Below, in pieces: positions 23,730 to 30,844 of a stretch of 64,000 nucleotides of DNA. Numbering within the stretch: the first letter of the stretch is position 1; every line of letters begins with the position of its first letter. The stretch spans positions 434,001 through 498,000 of the forward strand of contig NZ_LN850107.1 in the NCBI RefSeq assembly GCF_900070365.1, written 5' to 3'. The notes under the pieces are model-generated. The model was not told the origin of the DNA, did not search any database, and worked only from the letters and a program-made list of their open reading frames with translations. The position numbers were made by a program, and so were the translations under genes. This stretch comes from Alloactinosynnema sp. L-07. GTDB taxonomy: Bacteria; Actinomycetota; Actinomycetes; Mycobacteriales; Pseudonocardiaceae.

Positions 23730-24271
23730 CGGGCCACCGCCGAGTCCTGGGCGGCGCGGGCGTCGGCGACGCGGCTGGGGTGCATGCCGCTGGCAGGGTC
23801 GCGTTCCTCGCGCAGTCCGGCGCGGTTGCGCACTAGCGGCGCGCACACCTGCCTTCGTCGGGCACCGCAGAACCGGCACGCGACTTCCAGCGCCAGGTCG
23901 CGGTCCGGGTGCCGCTTCCAGCCCATCGCCGCGTAGACGAGGCGGATGCCGCGGGCACCGGCCCGAGCCGCCTGGTTGTTTTCGGCGGCCCGGTCCCGGC
24001 GCGGTCGGGGCACGGGCGTGTCCTGCGGGCGGCGGACCGGGTTGGTTCGGGCGGCGTCGATGCGCCCGGTGATCTCGACCGCGGTCGGTGCCGCCCCATG
24101 CCCGGCCATGGCGGCCAGGGCGGCGTGGCATTCCCCGGCGCTGTAGCCGCGCAGCTCCCGCAGCCACCGGGTGATGTGCACGTCGGTGACCGGGGTGGGG
24201 ACGAGCCGGTAGTGGGTGAGCAGCGCGTTGACCTCGGCGCGGGTCAGCGGCGGCTGGTGCTCGCGGCTCAC
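23726..24271 (-). CDS. Replication-module helper protein
   Basis: The protein has 181 residues from GTG 24271, overlapping the replication-initiator TGA (GTGA). The N-terminus (VSREHQPPLTRAEVNALLTHYRL) leads to a helical domain (ITRWLRELRGYSAGECHAALAAMAGHGAAPTAVEITGRI). The C-terminus has CRFCGARRRQVCAPLV, a zinc-binding pair followed by basic residues. This layout resembles loader/helper proteins next to phage initiators, but no Walker motif is present, so it is not a DnaC-type ATPase. The function is inferred from position. Confidence 0.68.
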   Translation of the reverse strand: MSREHQPPLTRAEVNALLTHYRLVPTPVTDVHITRWLRELRGYSAGECHAALAAMAGHGAAPTAVEITGRIDAARTNPVRRPQDTPVPRPRRDRAAENNQAARAGARGIRLVYAAMGWKRHPDRDLALEVACRFCGARRRQVCAPLVRNRAGLREERDPASGMHPSRVADARAAQDSAVAR

Positions 24272-25494
24272 GCGCCCACCCCCACCAGCTCGCCCTGGGC
24301 GGCTTGGTCGAGGGCGGCGACGAGCAGCGCGTCCAGGTCGGCCGGGGTGGCATGTGTGGGCAGCTCGCCGCGCACCGCGAGCCCGACCGGTGACCGGTCG
24401 TCGTCGGCGACCGCGTCGGCGCGCAGCCGCTCGAACCCCTCGGCCGCGACCACGGCACGGCGGCGTTCGGCGGCCGGGGCCGTGGTGAGCGCGGCGCGCT
24501 GGTGCTCTCCGACCAGCTCGGGCAGCCAGGTCACCGGCAGCCGCTTGCCCGACCACTCCCGCAGCCCCGCCGCGACGGCCGCGGCCGGGACCTGCTCGGC
24601 GAGCAGCCCGATCACCTCACCGCGCAACCGGGCCAGCACCCGACCGGGCAGGGCCGGGACGTGCACCGCGACCAGCCGATCCGCCTCAACCCGCCGAACT
24701 GCGCGCCGGGAGCCGGGCGCCTCGCACGCGTGCGTGCCCTCGCGGGCGGGCGGGCTCGCGGGCGCGGGAACACCCACTTTTCGATCAACAGGAACAGGAC
24801 CACGAGAAGTACCCCGCTCCCTACTCCCTTCTCCCAGGTCCATCGCCGAAGGGATCGGCGAAGGGTTCCCGGAAGGGGTCGGTGGGGGCTCCGACCAGGG
24901 CGAACGCTCGGCCTCGACCGTCTCGGAGGTCAGGGCATCGGCGGGCCCGGTGGCGAGCGGCGGCGTCGGCGGGGCCGGGTGGTCGACCACGGCGCGGGCG
25001 CTGCCCCGCACGGTGAACGCGGCCTTCACCGACGGCGGCAGCTCGCGGGCACCCGCTTCGAGTTCGTCGGCGGCGACAGTCGGGGCAGGGCCGGTCACCT
25101 CGACCGGCAGGCGGCGCAGCTCGGCGGCGAGGGCGCGGCGCAGCATCGTCGACTCGATGTCGAACGCGACCCGCAGCGCCGCGCGCAGCACGTTGGGCTG
25201 CTTCCACAGCTCGTCGTTGCGGACGAATGAGCGAACGAGCAGTTCCTCGTGGTCGTGGTCGATCACGACGAACTCGGCGGCGTCCAGCTCGCCGAGCGCC
25301 GCGCGCACCCCGTCGAACCCGAGGTCGGGGTGGGCGCGTGCCCACCGCTTCACCGCGAGGTCGAGGACCCCGGCGTAGGACAGCTTGGGTTGCGAGACCA
25401 GGAACAGGTAGAGCAGCTTCGCGGGCGTCGAGAGCGGCTGGAAGTCGGTGTCGGTCCAGATGTGCAGACTCAGGCGGGCGTGATCACGCGCCAT
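24268..25494 (-). CDS. Phage replication initiator / replisome organiser
   Basis: The protein has 408 residues from ATG 25494 (MARDHARLSLHIWTDTDFQPLS). The first about 110 residues form a winged-helix region (STPAKLLYLFLVSQPKLSYAGVLDLAVKRWA, then VRAALGELDAAEFVVIDHDHEELLVRSFVRND) that is the standard N-terminus of actinophage initiators. A Pro-rich disordered linker (about 190-270) is followed by a helical C-terminal domain. It likely binds the phage origin and recruits host replication proteins. It overlaps both neighbours by 4-11 bp. Confidence 0.82.
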   Translation of the reverse strand: MARDHARLSLHIWTDTDFQPLSTPAKLLYLFLVSQPKLSYAGVLDLAVKRWARAHPDLGFDGVRAALGELDAAEFVVIDHDHEELLVRSFVRNDELWKQPNVLRAALRVAFDIESTMLRRALAAELRRLPVEVTGPAPTVAADELEAGARELPPSVKAAFTVRGSARAVVDHPAPPTPPLATGPADALTSETVEAERSPWSEPPPTPSGNPSPIPSAMDLGEGSRERGTSRGPVPVDRKVGVPAPASPPAREGTHACEAPGSRRAVRRVEADRLVAVHVPALPGRVLARLRGEVIGLLAEQVPAAAVAAGLREWSGKRLPVTWLPELVGEHQRAALTTAPAAERRRAVVAAEGFERLRADAVADDDRSPVGLAVRGELPTHATPADLDALLVAALDQAAQGELVGVGA

Positions 25495-25744
25495 GGTGTT
25501 CCTCCCCAGAACGATGAAGAGCACGCCCACGGCGCGCTGGAAGACGAAGTCGCGCCCGGATGCGGGCAGCGGTGTAGGTGGACAGCCGCAACACGGCGGC
25601 CGTCTCGGCATCGGTGCAGCCACGTCGGTGCATCCATGTGACGGCGAGTTCGCGGGCGCGCGGGGACAGCTCCTCGGCGACGAGATCGCCGTCCAGGCAG
25701 CGCCGGGCGGCCTCGGCGTCGGCGTGTTGGTCGACCGCGGTCAC
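25484..25744 (-). CDS. Small HTH protein (sigma-70 region 4-like)
   Basis: The protein has 86 residues from GTG 25744, overlapping the upstream stop (GTGA). LSPRARELAVTWMHRRGCTDAETAAVLRLSTYTAARIRARLRL forms a helix-turn-helix of the region-4/LuxR type. The tail is basic and ends HRSGEEHHGA. It could bind DNA to assist replication or control early transcription. It is short and has no other domain. Confidence 0.7.
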   Translation of the reverse strand: MTAVDQHADAEAARRCLDGDLVAEELSPRARELAVTWMHRRGCTDAETAAVLRLSTYTAARIRARLRLPARRGRALHRSGEEHHGA

Positions 25745-26196
25745 GACCGGGACGGGGTGATCGGCCCCAGGTCGTCCAGCCGGGCCAGCGGCAACGGTGG
25801 GTCGCCGGACGCGACGTCGAGGCTGTAGACCGGCTGCGGCTTGCCGCGGTTGCGGCCCGTGCGGTCGGTGCAGCGCACGTAGCGGCCGGTCGGGACCAGC
25901 ACCCCGGCCGCGAGCAGCCGCTGCACGGTCGCCCCGACCACGGGCGGGCGAACCCAGGGCGGCAGCAGCGGCCGCCACCGGTTCGCGGTCGTCTCCCGGA
26001 ACGGGTCTGCCAACGCGTCGCACACGATCACCGTGGCCACCGCCTGGACGTGGTCGGCGTTGCGCGGGTCGACCGCGAGCAGGGCGGCCACCCCGGCCAC
26101 GGGGTCGCCCCCGGCCGGGGCGGCCGCGACCGCGCGGCGCGCGATCTTGGTGACTAGCTCCCGCACCCCGCCGTCGTTCGTGGCGGGCACGCTCAT
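25741..26196 (-). CDS. Winged-helix phage protein
   Basis: The protein has 151 residues from ATG 26196 (MSVPATNDGGVRELVTKIARRAV), coupled by ATGA to the preceding gene. The C-terminal half (PWVRPPVVGATVQRLLAAGVLVPTGRYVRCTDRTGRNRGKPQPVYSLD) has the helix plus beta-wing pattern of winged-helix domains. It is found in the early operon directly before the replication genes. The precise function is unknown. Confidence 0.7.
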   Translation of the reverse strand: MSVPATNDGGVRELVTKIARRAVAAAPAGGDPVAGVAALLAVDPRNADHVQAVATVIVCDALADPFRETTANRWRPLLPPWVRPPVVGATVQRLLAAGVLVPTGRYVRCTDRTGRNRGKPQPVYSLDVASGDPPLPLARLDDLGPITPSRS

Positions 26197-26531
26197 TGGT
26201 CCAACACCTTGAACGTGCGGACCTCGGTGATGTCGGAGACCTCCCCGACGAGGTCGGGGTAGCGCTCCTTGAGGATCTTCTGCGACACCGCGACCCGCAG
26301 CGTCGTCTTCCACGTCACCACCGGCCGACCGTCGATCGTGCCGACCTCCACCGCCCCCAGGCGTGCCTTCACCGCGCGCTGGAGCTCGGACTGGATCTTG
26401 GTGAACTTCGCGATCTTCTCGCCGGTCTTGCGCAGCAGCGCGATCTGCTCGGCGATGGCATCCAACGCCACAGCGTCCGAAGTGGACGTGGCATCGGTCG
26501 GGACGTGTGTGCTCAGAACGTTTTCGGGCAC
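26193..26531 (-). CDS. Early-operon first gene, Gp157-like helical protein
   Basis: The protein has 112 residues from GTG 26531, with GGAGG upstream. A long helix (LDAIAEQIALLRKTGEKIAKFTKIQSELQRAVKARLG) is followed by strands (GTIDGRPVVTWKTTLRVAVSQKILKERYPDLV) and ends VRTFKVLDQ. The layout resembles phage recombination-accessory (Gp157-like) proteins. It is the first gene of a fully overlapping seven-gene operon and divergent from the HTH regulator at 27,043, so it marks the lytic-side transcript. Confidence 0.66.
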   Translation of the reverse strand: MPENVLSTHVPTDATSTSDAVALDAIAEQIALLRKTGEKIAKFTKIQSELQRAVKARLGAVEVGTIDGRPVVTWKTTLRVAVSQKILKERYPDLVGEVSDITEVRTFKVLDQ

Positions 26532-27042
26532 GGCGAAGCCGCCTCCCTGACGGCGTCAAGATCTGGTGAGTACATGCGACAGATGCGGCGCGCGCCAGGC
26601 AGGACGGTCAAAGCCGTTGCGGCGCAAGCCTTCTCAGTGACAGATAGACGGCCAACAGCGCGGCAACCACGCTGGCCGAGGACGCACGTCTTCGCCGGAA
26701 TGAACGCACAGCACCCCCAGTGCTCGGCCAGGCCCGACGATCGAGCCCGGCGCCGCCCCCGCAAGGCGGCCCGAACCCAGGTTGTCCAAGATCCGCCAGT
26801 CTGTCAAGAACACACACCACGTGTGTCGGACGTAGAATTTGGACGGAAACGGTGTTACCTGGAATCTGACGTGCTGGACGGAATCCGCAGGGCTGGCAGG
26901 ACGGGGGCGAGCTTGACGGCGAGGGTTCGCTGGTCGGGCAGGCTCGCATCGGTGCGGCATGGCTCCGCTAACGTGCGGGAGTGTCGCGAATCGGGGTCGT
27001 GACACCCCAGGCCGTCATGGCCGGGAGCGGAAGGGGGACGCC
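26532..27042. promoter_or_regulatory. Divergent control region between early operon and repressor
   Basis: This 511-bp gap has no convincing gene. It holds a perfect palindrome ACACAC-CAC-GTGTGT (26812-26826), with TTGACA on the minus strand next to it (26807-26802), TAGAAT on the plus strand (26833-26838) and TTGGAC (26840-26845). This is the expected place for the operators of the lysis/lysogeny switch. Promoter spacing could not be fixed with confidence. Confidence 0.5.
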
Positions 27043-27417
27043 ATGGGCGACATCGAACCAACACATGTCGACCTGCTCATCAGCAAGTACGCCAACGGGC
27101 GGTCCATCGCCGAGATCGAGCGCGAGAACGGGCTGACCGCAGGTGCGCTCGGCCACCACCTCAAACCCTCGCAGCGCGGCGGCGCACCCAAGTTCGAGGT
27201 GCTGATGAGATTCGTCGCCGCACTCGACGCGCCGCTTCGGGAAGTCTCCTCGGCCTTCTTCGCAGACGCCGGGGCCGCCATGGACGGAGGCGAACCCCTG
27301 CCGCCGCGCGCGGTCAGGCTCACCGAGCAATACCTCGGCCTCGACCCGACCCGACGACGCATCGCCGACCGCATGATCCAGGCCCTCGTCGACGACCAGA
27401 CGGCCGAGACGAGGTAG
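27043..27417 (+). CDS. HTH regulator, candidate prophage repressor
   Basis: The protein has 124 residues from ATG 27043, preceded by GGAAGGGGGA. The start (MGDIEPTHVDLLISKYANGRSIAEIERENGLTAGALGHHLKPSQRG in part) forms a helix-turn-helix with SIAEIERENGLTAGALGHHL. The middle has KFEVLMRFVAALDAPLREVSSAFFADAG, the C1-like helix pattern, and the C-terminus is helical (RRRIADRMIQALVDDQTAE). It is divergent from the early operon across a 511-bp region with a palindrome, the usual place of an immunity repressor. It lacks a peptidase (LexA-like) domain. Confidence 0.72.
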   Translation: MGDIEPTHVDLLISKYANGRSIAEIERENGLTAGALGHHLKPSQRGGAPKFEVLMRFVAALDAPLREVSSAFFADAGAAMDGGEPLPPRAVRLTEQYLGLDPTRRRIADRMIQALVDDQTAETR

Positions 27418-27634
27418 ACCGCACTCCTGCCTGCTGAGACGATCATCACGTTTCATCGGGCAAAACATGCGGCAGACGCCCGCCGATCATGGCACTGTTG
27501 AGTGGCCATGCGCGCCAGCGGTGACGCCATGGATCGGACAACGACGTTCACCAGGGCCTGGGGAGGTGCCTGGACATCACCGACGAACGACAACGCCCGC
27601 GGTGAGACGGGGGCGGACTGGGGAGTTGACGCTC

Positions 27635-27958
27635 GTGTCGCAACGTCCGTTGATCGACATACGGGAAGAACTCGGGTGCAAGGCCACTATCACCCCGGAC
27701 GGTAGCGGCCACTACATGCTCATGTCCGGGCCCCACGTGAAGATCGGGGCCGTCGCCGAGACGCTGAACAGCCTCTCCGAAGACCGAGTCGAGCCTGCAC
27801 GCGGAAGGGCTTGCCCGTCCAACGGCTCGGTGCTCGCAGCCCTCAGCCGAGCCGGGCTTCTCGTCAATACCAAGGGGCTACCGCGGTCCTGCGGCAACCC
27901 GGCGTGCGGGTGCACATGCCACGCGACCGGGAAGATTACCCCAGAGAGCGCTGGTTAA
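27635..27958 (+). CDS. Unknown small protein with Cys-rich tail
   Basis: The protein has 107 residues from GTG 27635, with GGGGAG 9 nt upstream; the frame is open further back but without good starts. The N-terminal part (SQRPLIDIREELGCKATITPDGSGHYMLM) looks structured. The C-terminal tail CGNPACGCTCHATGK has four cysteines and one His within 13 residues, suggesting metal binding. It lies between the prophage repressor and the cluster regulator and belongs to neither with certainty. No family is recognised. Confidence 0.5.
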   Translation: MSQRPLIDIREELGCKATITPDGSGHYMLMSGPHVKIGAVAETLNSLSEDRVEPARGRACPSNGSVLAALSRAGLLVNTKGLPRSCGNPACGCTCHATGKITPESAG

Positions 27959-28050
27959 GTTCGCTCCAACCGGTATTAGGGCACTCGGCACTGGTGGCTC
28001 GTCTGGTTAGTCTGAGGTACGGACGTCGCCGAGACAGGGCAGGTACCGGC

Positions 28051-29262
28051 ATGGACGAGAACGAGATCGGTCGGCGGATTCGCGAGGTGCGCTCGTGGCG
28101 TGGGATGGCGCTGCGCACGGCCGCGGATCTCGCTGGATTCTCGTATGGCTACTTGGCGCAGATCGAGCGCGGCGAGAAGCCGGTGAACAGCCGCAACGTC
28201 CTCGAAGCGATTGCATTCGCGCTGAGGGTCGATCCGTCGCAGTTGACCGGCCAGCCATGGGCGCCGGTTGACACGAAAGGGAAGGCCGCGCTCGCGACCG
28301 TTGCCGACGTCGAGACGGCCTTGGAGGTGTACGAGCGCGGACATGATCCCGGTGTCGAGCTGAGGCCGTGGCCGGAGCTTGCCTCCGACATCGCTCAGCT
28401 CATGGACCTGACTCACGTTCATGCGGACTATGCGGCGCAAGGTGCGCTCGTTCCGCGCCTGCTCGCTGAGCTGCACGCGGCCTACGTGCGTCTCCCCGAA
28501 CGCCGCGCCGATGTGCTTCTCGCGCTCATCCACTGCTACAGCTCGGCATGTTGGACAACAAAACGCTTGGGCGGCCGTGGACTTCCGACTATCGCGGCGC
28601 GATTGGCACAAGAGTGCGCCGAAGAACTTGGCCTGCCAGCGTGGATCGGCTACGCGACGTGGCTCCGCGGCGATGCCACCGGGCAGCTAAGCCGCGACAT
28701 GCAGTATCGGCGCTGTGTCAGCATGGCCGACCAACTCTCGGGAGCATTGGACGACGCAGACGTGGCGCAGGCATACGGGATGTTGCAGCTCAGCGCCGCG
28801 CTCGCCGCGGCGGCCCGTGCAGACCGCGACACGGCCGAGTTGCATCTCACCGAGGCGGCGGGAATCGCTGCCAGGTTGGAAGCCGAGGTGGGTTCGTTCG
28901 CTCATCTCTGGTTCGGGCGAACCAACGTCGGAATCTGGCGTGTCGGATTGGCAACCGAGTTCGGTGACGGGCCGAAGGTTGCGGAGATCGCGCGGGACGT
29001 TCACCCCGAACTGATTCCGTCTCCAAGCCGGCAGGCGGAGTTCTGGGCCGACCTTGGCCGGGCGATGTTCCAAGACGCGAAGTCGCGCGATCAGGGGCTT
29101 ACGGCGTTGCTGCGAGCGGAAGAGTTGGCGCCGCAACGGATCCGCAATGACGTCTTCGTTCGGGAGGCGGTCTCCGACCAGCTTCGCCGTGCACGGCGAG
29201 AGTCGGGTGGGCGTGAACTTCGGGGCTTGGCCTATCGCATGGGCGTAGCGCCAAACGGGTGA
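28051..29262 (+). CDS. XRE-family regulator with TPR-like C-terminus
   Basis: The protein has 403 residues from ATG 28051 (MDENEIGRRIREVRSWRGM). Residues about 5-65 form a Cro/C1 HTH (LRTAADLAGFSYGYLAQIERGEKPVNSRNVLEAIAFAL). The rest is all helical with repeated Ala/Leu/Glu-rich pairs (LGRAMFQDAKSRDQGLTALLRAEELAPQRIRND), a TPR-like array typical of large actinobacterial XRE regulators that control RiPP or antibiotic clusters and bind peptides or partner proteins. No Shine-Dalgarno is clear; TAGTCT lies upstream. It is the first gene of the plus-strand cluster ending at the JmjC oxygenase. GC3 is lower than in the core genes. Confidence 0.85.
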   Translation: MDENEIGRRIREVRSWRGMALRTAADLAGFSYGYLAQIERGEKPVNSRNVLEAIAFALRVDPSQLTGQPWAPVDTKGKAALATVADVETALEVYERGHDPGVELRPWPELASDIAQLMDLTHVHADYAAQGALVPRLLAELHAAYVRLPERRADVLLALIHCYSSACWTTKRLGGRGLPTIAARLAQECAEELGLPAWIGYATWLRGDATGQLSRDMQYRRCVSMADQLSGALDDADVAQAYGMLQLSAALAAAARADRDTAELHLTEAAGIAARLEAEVGSFAHLWFGRTNVGIWRVGLATEFGDGPKVAEIARDVHPELIPSPSRQAEFWADLGRAMFQDAKSRDQGLTALLRAEELAPQRIRNDVFVREAVSDQLRRARRESGGRELRGLAYRMGVAPNG

Positions 29263-29341
29263 ACTCGACCCGTGTGTACTTCTGGTGCACAAACTGATCT
29301 AGGTCACTCATAACGTCGTCTCCGATACAGGAGGTGACGAC

Positions 29342-29839
29342 ATGGTGATCGTGTTCGCGGTCGCAGGTACCCACTTCGCTGCACTCTTGTTGGTGGCGGT
29401 GGTGGGCCTGTGCCTGAATGGCTTGGCCGTGCTGTTGGAGCGCCGTCGAGACGCTCGCCGTAGGGCGACTGAGTTGGCTGTTGCCGTGGCGATCGTTCGT
29501 GGCCGAGCGAGTGCACTTTCCACGCCTGACGTGTCCACGCCTGCCTATGTCAGCCCGACGGGTGGGAGTGGACTCCTGACTCGCATCTGCCCGTCGGGTG
29601 TTCCACCGCTGCTGGATGCGCTCACCGCGCATACCCCCGCCAGCAGCCGCACGGCGAAGAGGCGGCGCCCCTCTGCCGGGTCGCGTTTCCGGCCACCGTG
29701 CGATTCCGGCGAGGCGCAGGAAATGCGTGGCGAGACCGCTGACTCGCTGTCGACCGTGCCTCGCAGGCCGACCGGCACGGCGGCGTGGGCGACGCCGTGC
29801 GGGTCCGCCGGAACGCTCGGTGGGCGAGTCTCCAGATGA
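29342..29839 (+). CDS. Single-pass membrane protein, unknown
   Basis: The protein has 165 residues from ATG 29342, preceded by a perfect AGGAGG with 7-nt spacing. The N-terminal hydrophobic segment (VIVFAVAGTHFAALLLVAVVGLCLNGLAVLL in part) is one membrane helix, followed by a positively charged stop (ERRRDARRRATE). The remaining about 110 residues are Pro/Ser/Arg-rich and probably cytoplasmic and disordered. The next gene starts inside its stop codon (ATGA 29836-29839), which supports the whole length being translated. No family is recognised. Confidence 0.62.
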   Translation: MVIVFAVAGTHFAALLLVAVVGLCLNGLAVLLERRRDARRRATELAVAVAIVRGRASALSTPDVSTPAYVSPTGGSGLLTRICPSGVPPLLDALTAHTPASSRTAKRRRPSAGSRFRPPCDSGEAQEMRGETADSLSTVPRRPTGTAAWATPCGSAGTLGGRVSR

Positions 29840-30078
29840 GGGTCATCGCAACCGAACCGATCTGGGTCCGTGGAGTCCATGAGCCGCAGCCGGTGCACAT
29901 GTTGGGTACCAGCGATGGTCGCCCTAGAAGGGTGGATGGGGGCGAGCGGTACGGGTACGTTGCGGTCGCGGTTTGCCGCACATGGGTCAGGGCTGGGGAA
30001 ATCGCGATGCCAAACACCGCGGCGGAAATCTGTGCGGTCTGCCGTTCGGTCGCGGAGCGCATGGGCGGGGTTGTCTGA
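29836..30078 (+). CDS. 80-residue unknown protein, second of a coupled trio
   Basis: ATG 29836 overlaps the preceding TGA, and TGA 30076-30078 overlaps the next ATG (TGATG). The sequence MRVIATEPIWVRGVHEPQPV leads to strands (ERYGYVAVAVCRTWVRAG), and the end EICAVCRSVAERMGG has a CxxC pair. It could be a small beta domain with a metal-binding tail. The strict coupling on both sides indicates a fixed stoichiometry with its neighbours. No family is recognised. Confidence 0.62.
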   Translation: MRVIATEPIWVRGVHEPQPVHMLGTSDGRPRRVDGGERYGYVAVAVCRTWVRAGEIAMPNTAAEICAVCRSVAERMGGVV

Positions 30079-30497
30079 TGAAGCGCGTCGCAAGTTCGAC
30101 ACATCAGCCGTCCGCATATCGGGTGTCAGCGAGGAATCATCTGGATGCGGCGGCAGCGCAGGTACTTAGGGACCAGGTTGCGCGCCTATGCCGCAACGGA
30201 TTTCGGGCGCTTCCGCTACCGAACCTGTTCGCCAAGGTCGACGGGCTCTACCTGTATCGCCCAAGCGCCAACGGGTACATCGACACGATCGTGATCCGAT
30301 CGGCGGATTGCGCTGTGGCAGCACGAGTGCGTGACCGGTTCGATCCCGCGGATCCGCTGCCCGAAGACGCGGCTCTGTGGTCGACCAGCGGTGAGCTGGA
30401 TTCGGTCGTGGACAAGGTGTTCGGAGATCTTCGAGACGAGCGCGACCGACGTGGCGCCATGCGCCATTCGGGCCATCTCGGCATCCAACAATCCTGA
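30078..30497 (+). CDS. 139-residue unknown protein, third of a coupled trio
   Basis: Start at ATG 30078 (TGATG overlap). The sequence includes YRVSARNHLDAAAAQVLRDQVARLCRNGF, then FAKVDGLYLYRPSANGYIDTIVIRSADCAVAARVRDRFD, then a helical acidic end (ELDSVVDKVFGDLRDERDRRG). The middle resembles a small alpha/beta domain; no catalytic motif is visible. It is followed after 115 bp by the candidate precursor peptide. It could be a leader-peptide recognition or immunity protein, but this is speculation. Confidence 0.62.
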   Translation: MKRVASSTHQPSAYRVSARNHLDAAAAQVLRDQVARLCRNGFRALPLPNLFAKVDGLYLYRPSANGYIDTIVIRSADCAVAARVRDRFDPADPLPEDAALWSTSGELDSVVDKVFGDLRDERDRRGAMRHSGHLGIQQS

Positions 30498-30612
30498 GCG
30501 TCGGCCTGTGTCGCCTTCTGTCGCGCGGGTGAGCGGATCACCCGATAAGTGGTAGGCGCCGACGCCTGATCCGCACCAGCCTGAACAACGAGGAACGAAG
30601 GGAGGGAATGAA

Positions 30613-30771
30613 ATGACCGATGAATCCGGCCTGGTTGTTGGTGTCCAGCACCTGTCCGTCGTGCGCGACCGCTTCGACGTGGCCAAGGGCGACCCGTCGA
30701 AGGATGGCGGTGGGGATGGTCACGGCGACGCTGGCGGCGATGGCCTGAACATCCCGGAATCCATGGAGTAA
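30613..30771 (+). CDS. 52-residue Gly/Asp-rich peptide, candidate RiPP precursor
   Basis: ATG 30613 follows GGAGGG by 6 nt; TAA is at 30769-30771. The N-terminal half (MTDESGLVVGVQHLSVVRDR then FDVAKGDPSKD) reads as an ordered leader. The C-terminal half is GGGDGHGDAGGDG followed by LNIPESME, a low-complexity core rich in Gly, Asp and one His, without Cys. A terminator-like hairpin follows within 10 bp, and then a JmjC-type oxygenase, an arrangement typical of a precursor expressed above its modifying enzyme. Asp or His in the core would be plausible hydroxylation targets. No known RiPP class matches. Confidence 0.6.
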   Translation: MTDESGLVVGVQHLSVVRDRFDVAKGDPSKDGGGDGHGDAGGDGLNIPESME

Positions 30772-30780
30772 CCGACCACG

Positions 30781-30829
30781 GCGGCGGATCGGCTCAGCGT
30801 TGCGCCGGTCCGCCGCTGTCTTGTCTTCG
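30781..30829 (+). terminator. Attenuator-like hairpin after the precursor gene
   Basis: GCGGCGGATCGG (30781-30792) pairs with CCGGTCCGCCGC (30805-30816) over 12 bp, with one wobble and a 12-nt loop, followed by TGTCTTGTCTTCG. Partial termination here would give more precursor than enzyme mRNA. Confidence 0.65.
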
Positions 30830-30844
30830 CTAAGGAGCACACAC

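Larger units (their letters stand above)
283..27417 (-). mobile_element. Siphovirus-type prophage (tape measure to repressor), ends not resolved
   Basis: Contiguous, mostly overlapping minus-strand genes carry recognisable phage head, tail, packaging and replication functions in standard siphovirus order, with a Cro/C1-type regulator divergent at the right end. Four plus-strand genes interrupt or flank the modules. Integrase, excisionase, holin, endolysin and tail-tip genes are not visible. Either the element continues left of the window or it has lost them. The right limit may extend to the ndk duplication near 34.75 kb. Confidence 0.85.

Noticed and set aside
26196..27002. 268-codon plus-strand open frame across the control region
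   Set aside because: It overlaps a well-supported minus-strand gene and continues through the promoter region without protein-like sequence.
27502..27705. 67-codon plus-strand open frame after the repressor
   Set aside because: Overlaps the better-supported frame starting at 27635; Thr/Gly/Asp-rich with no ribosome-binding site.
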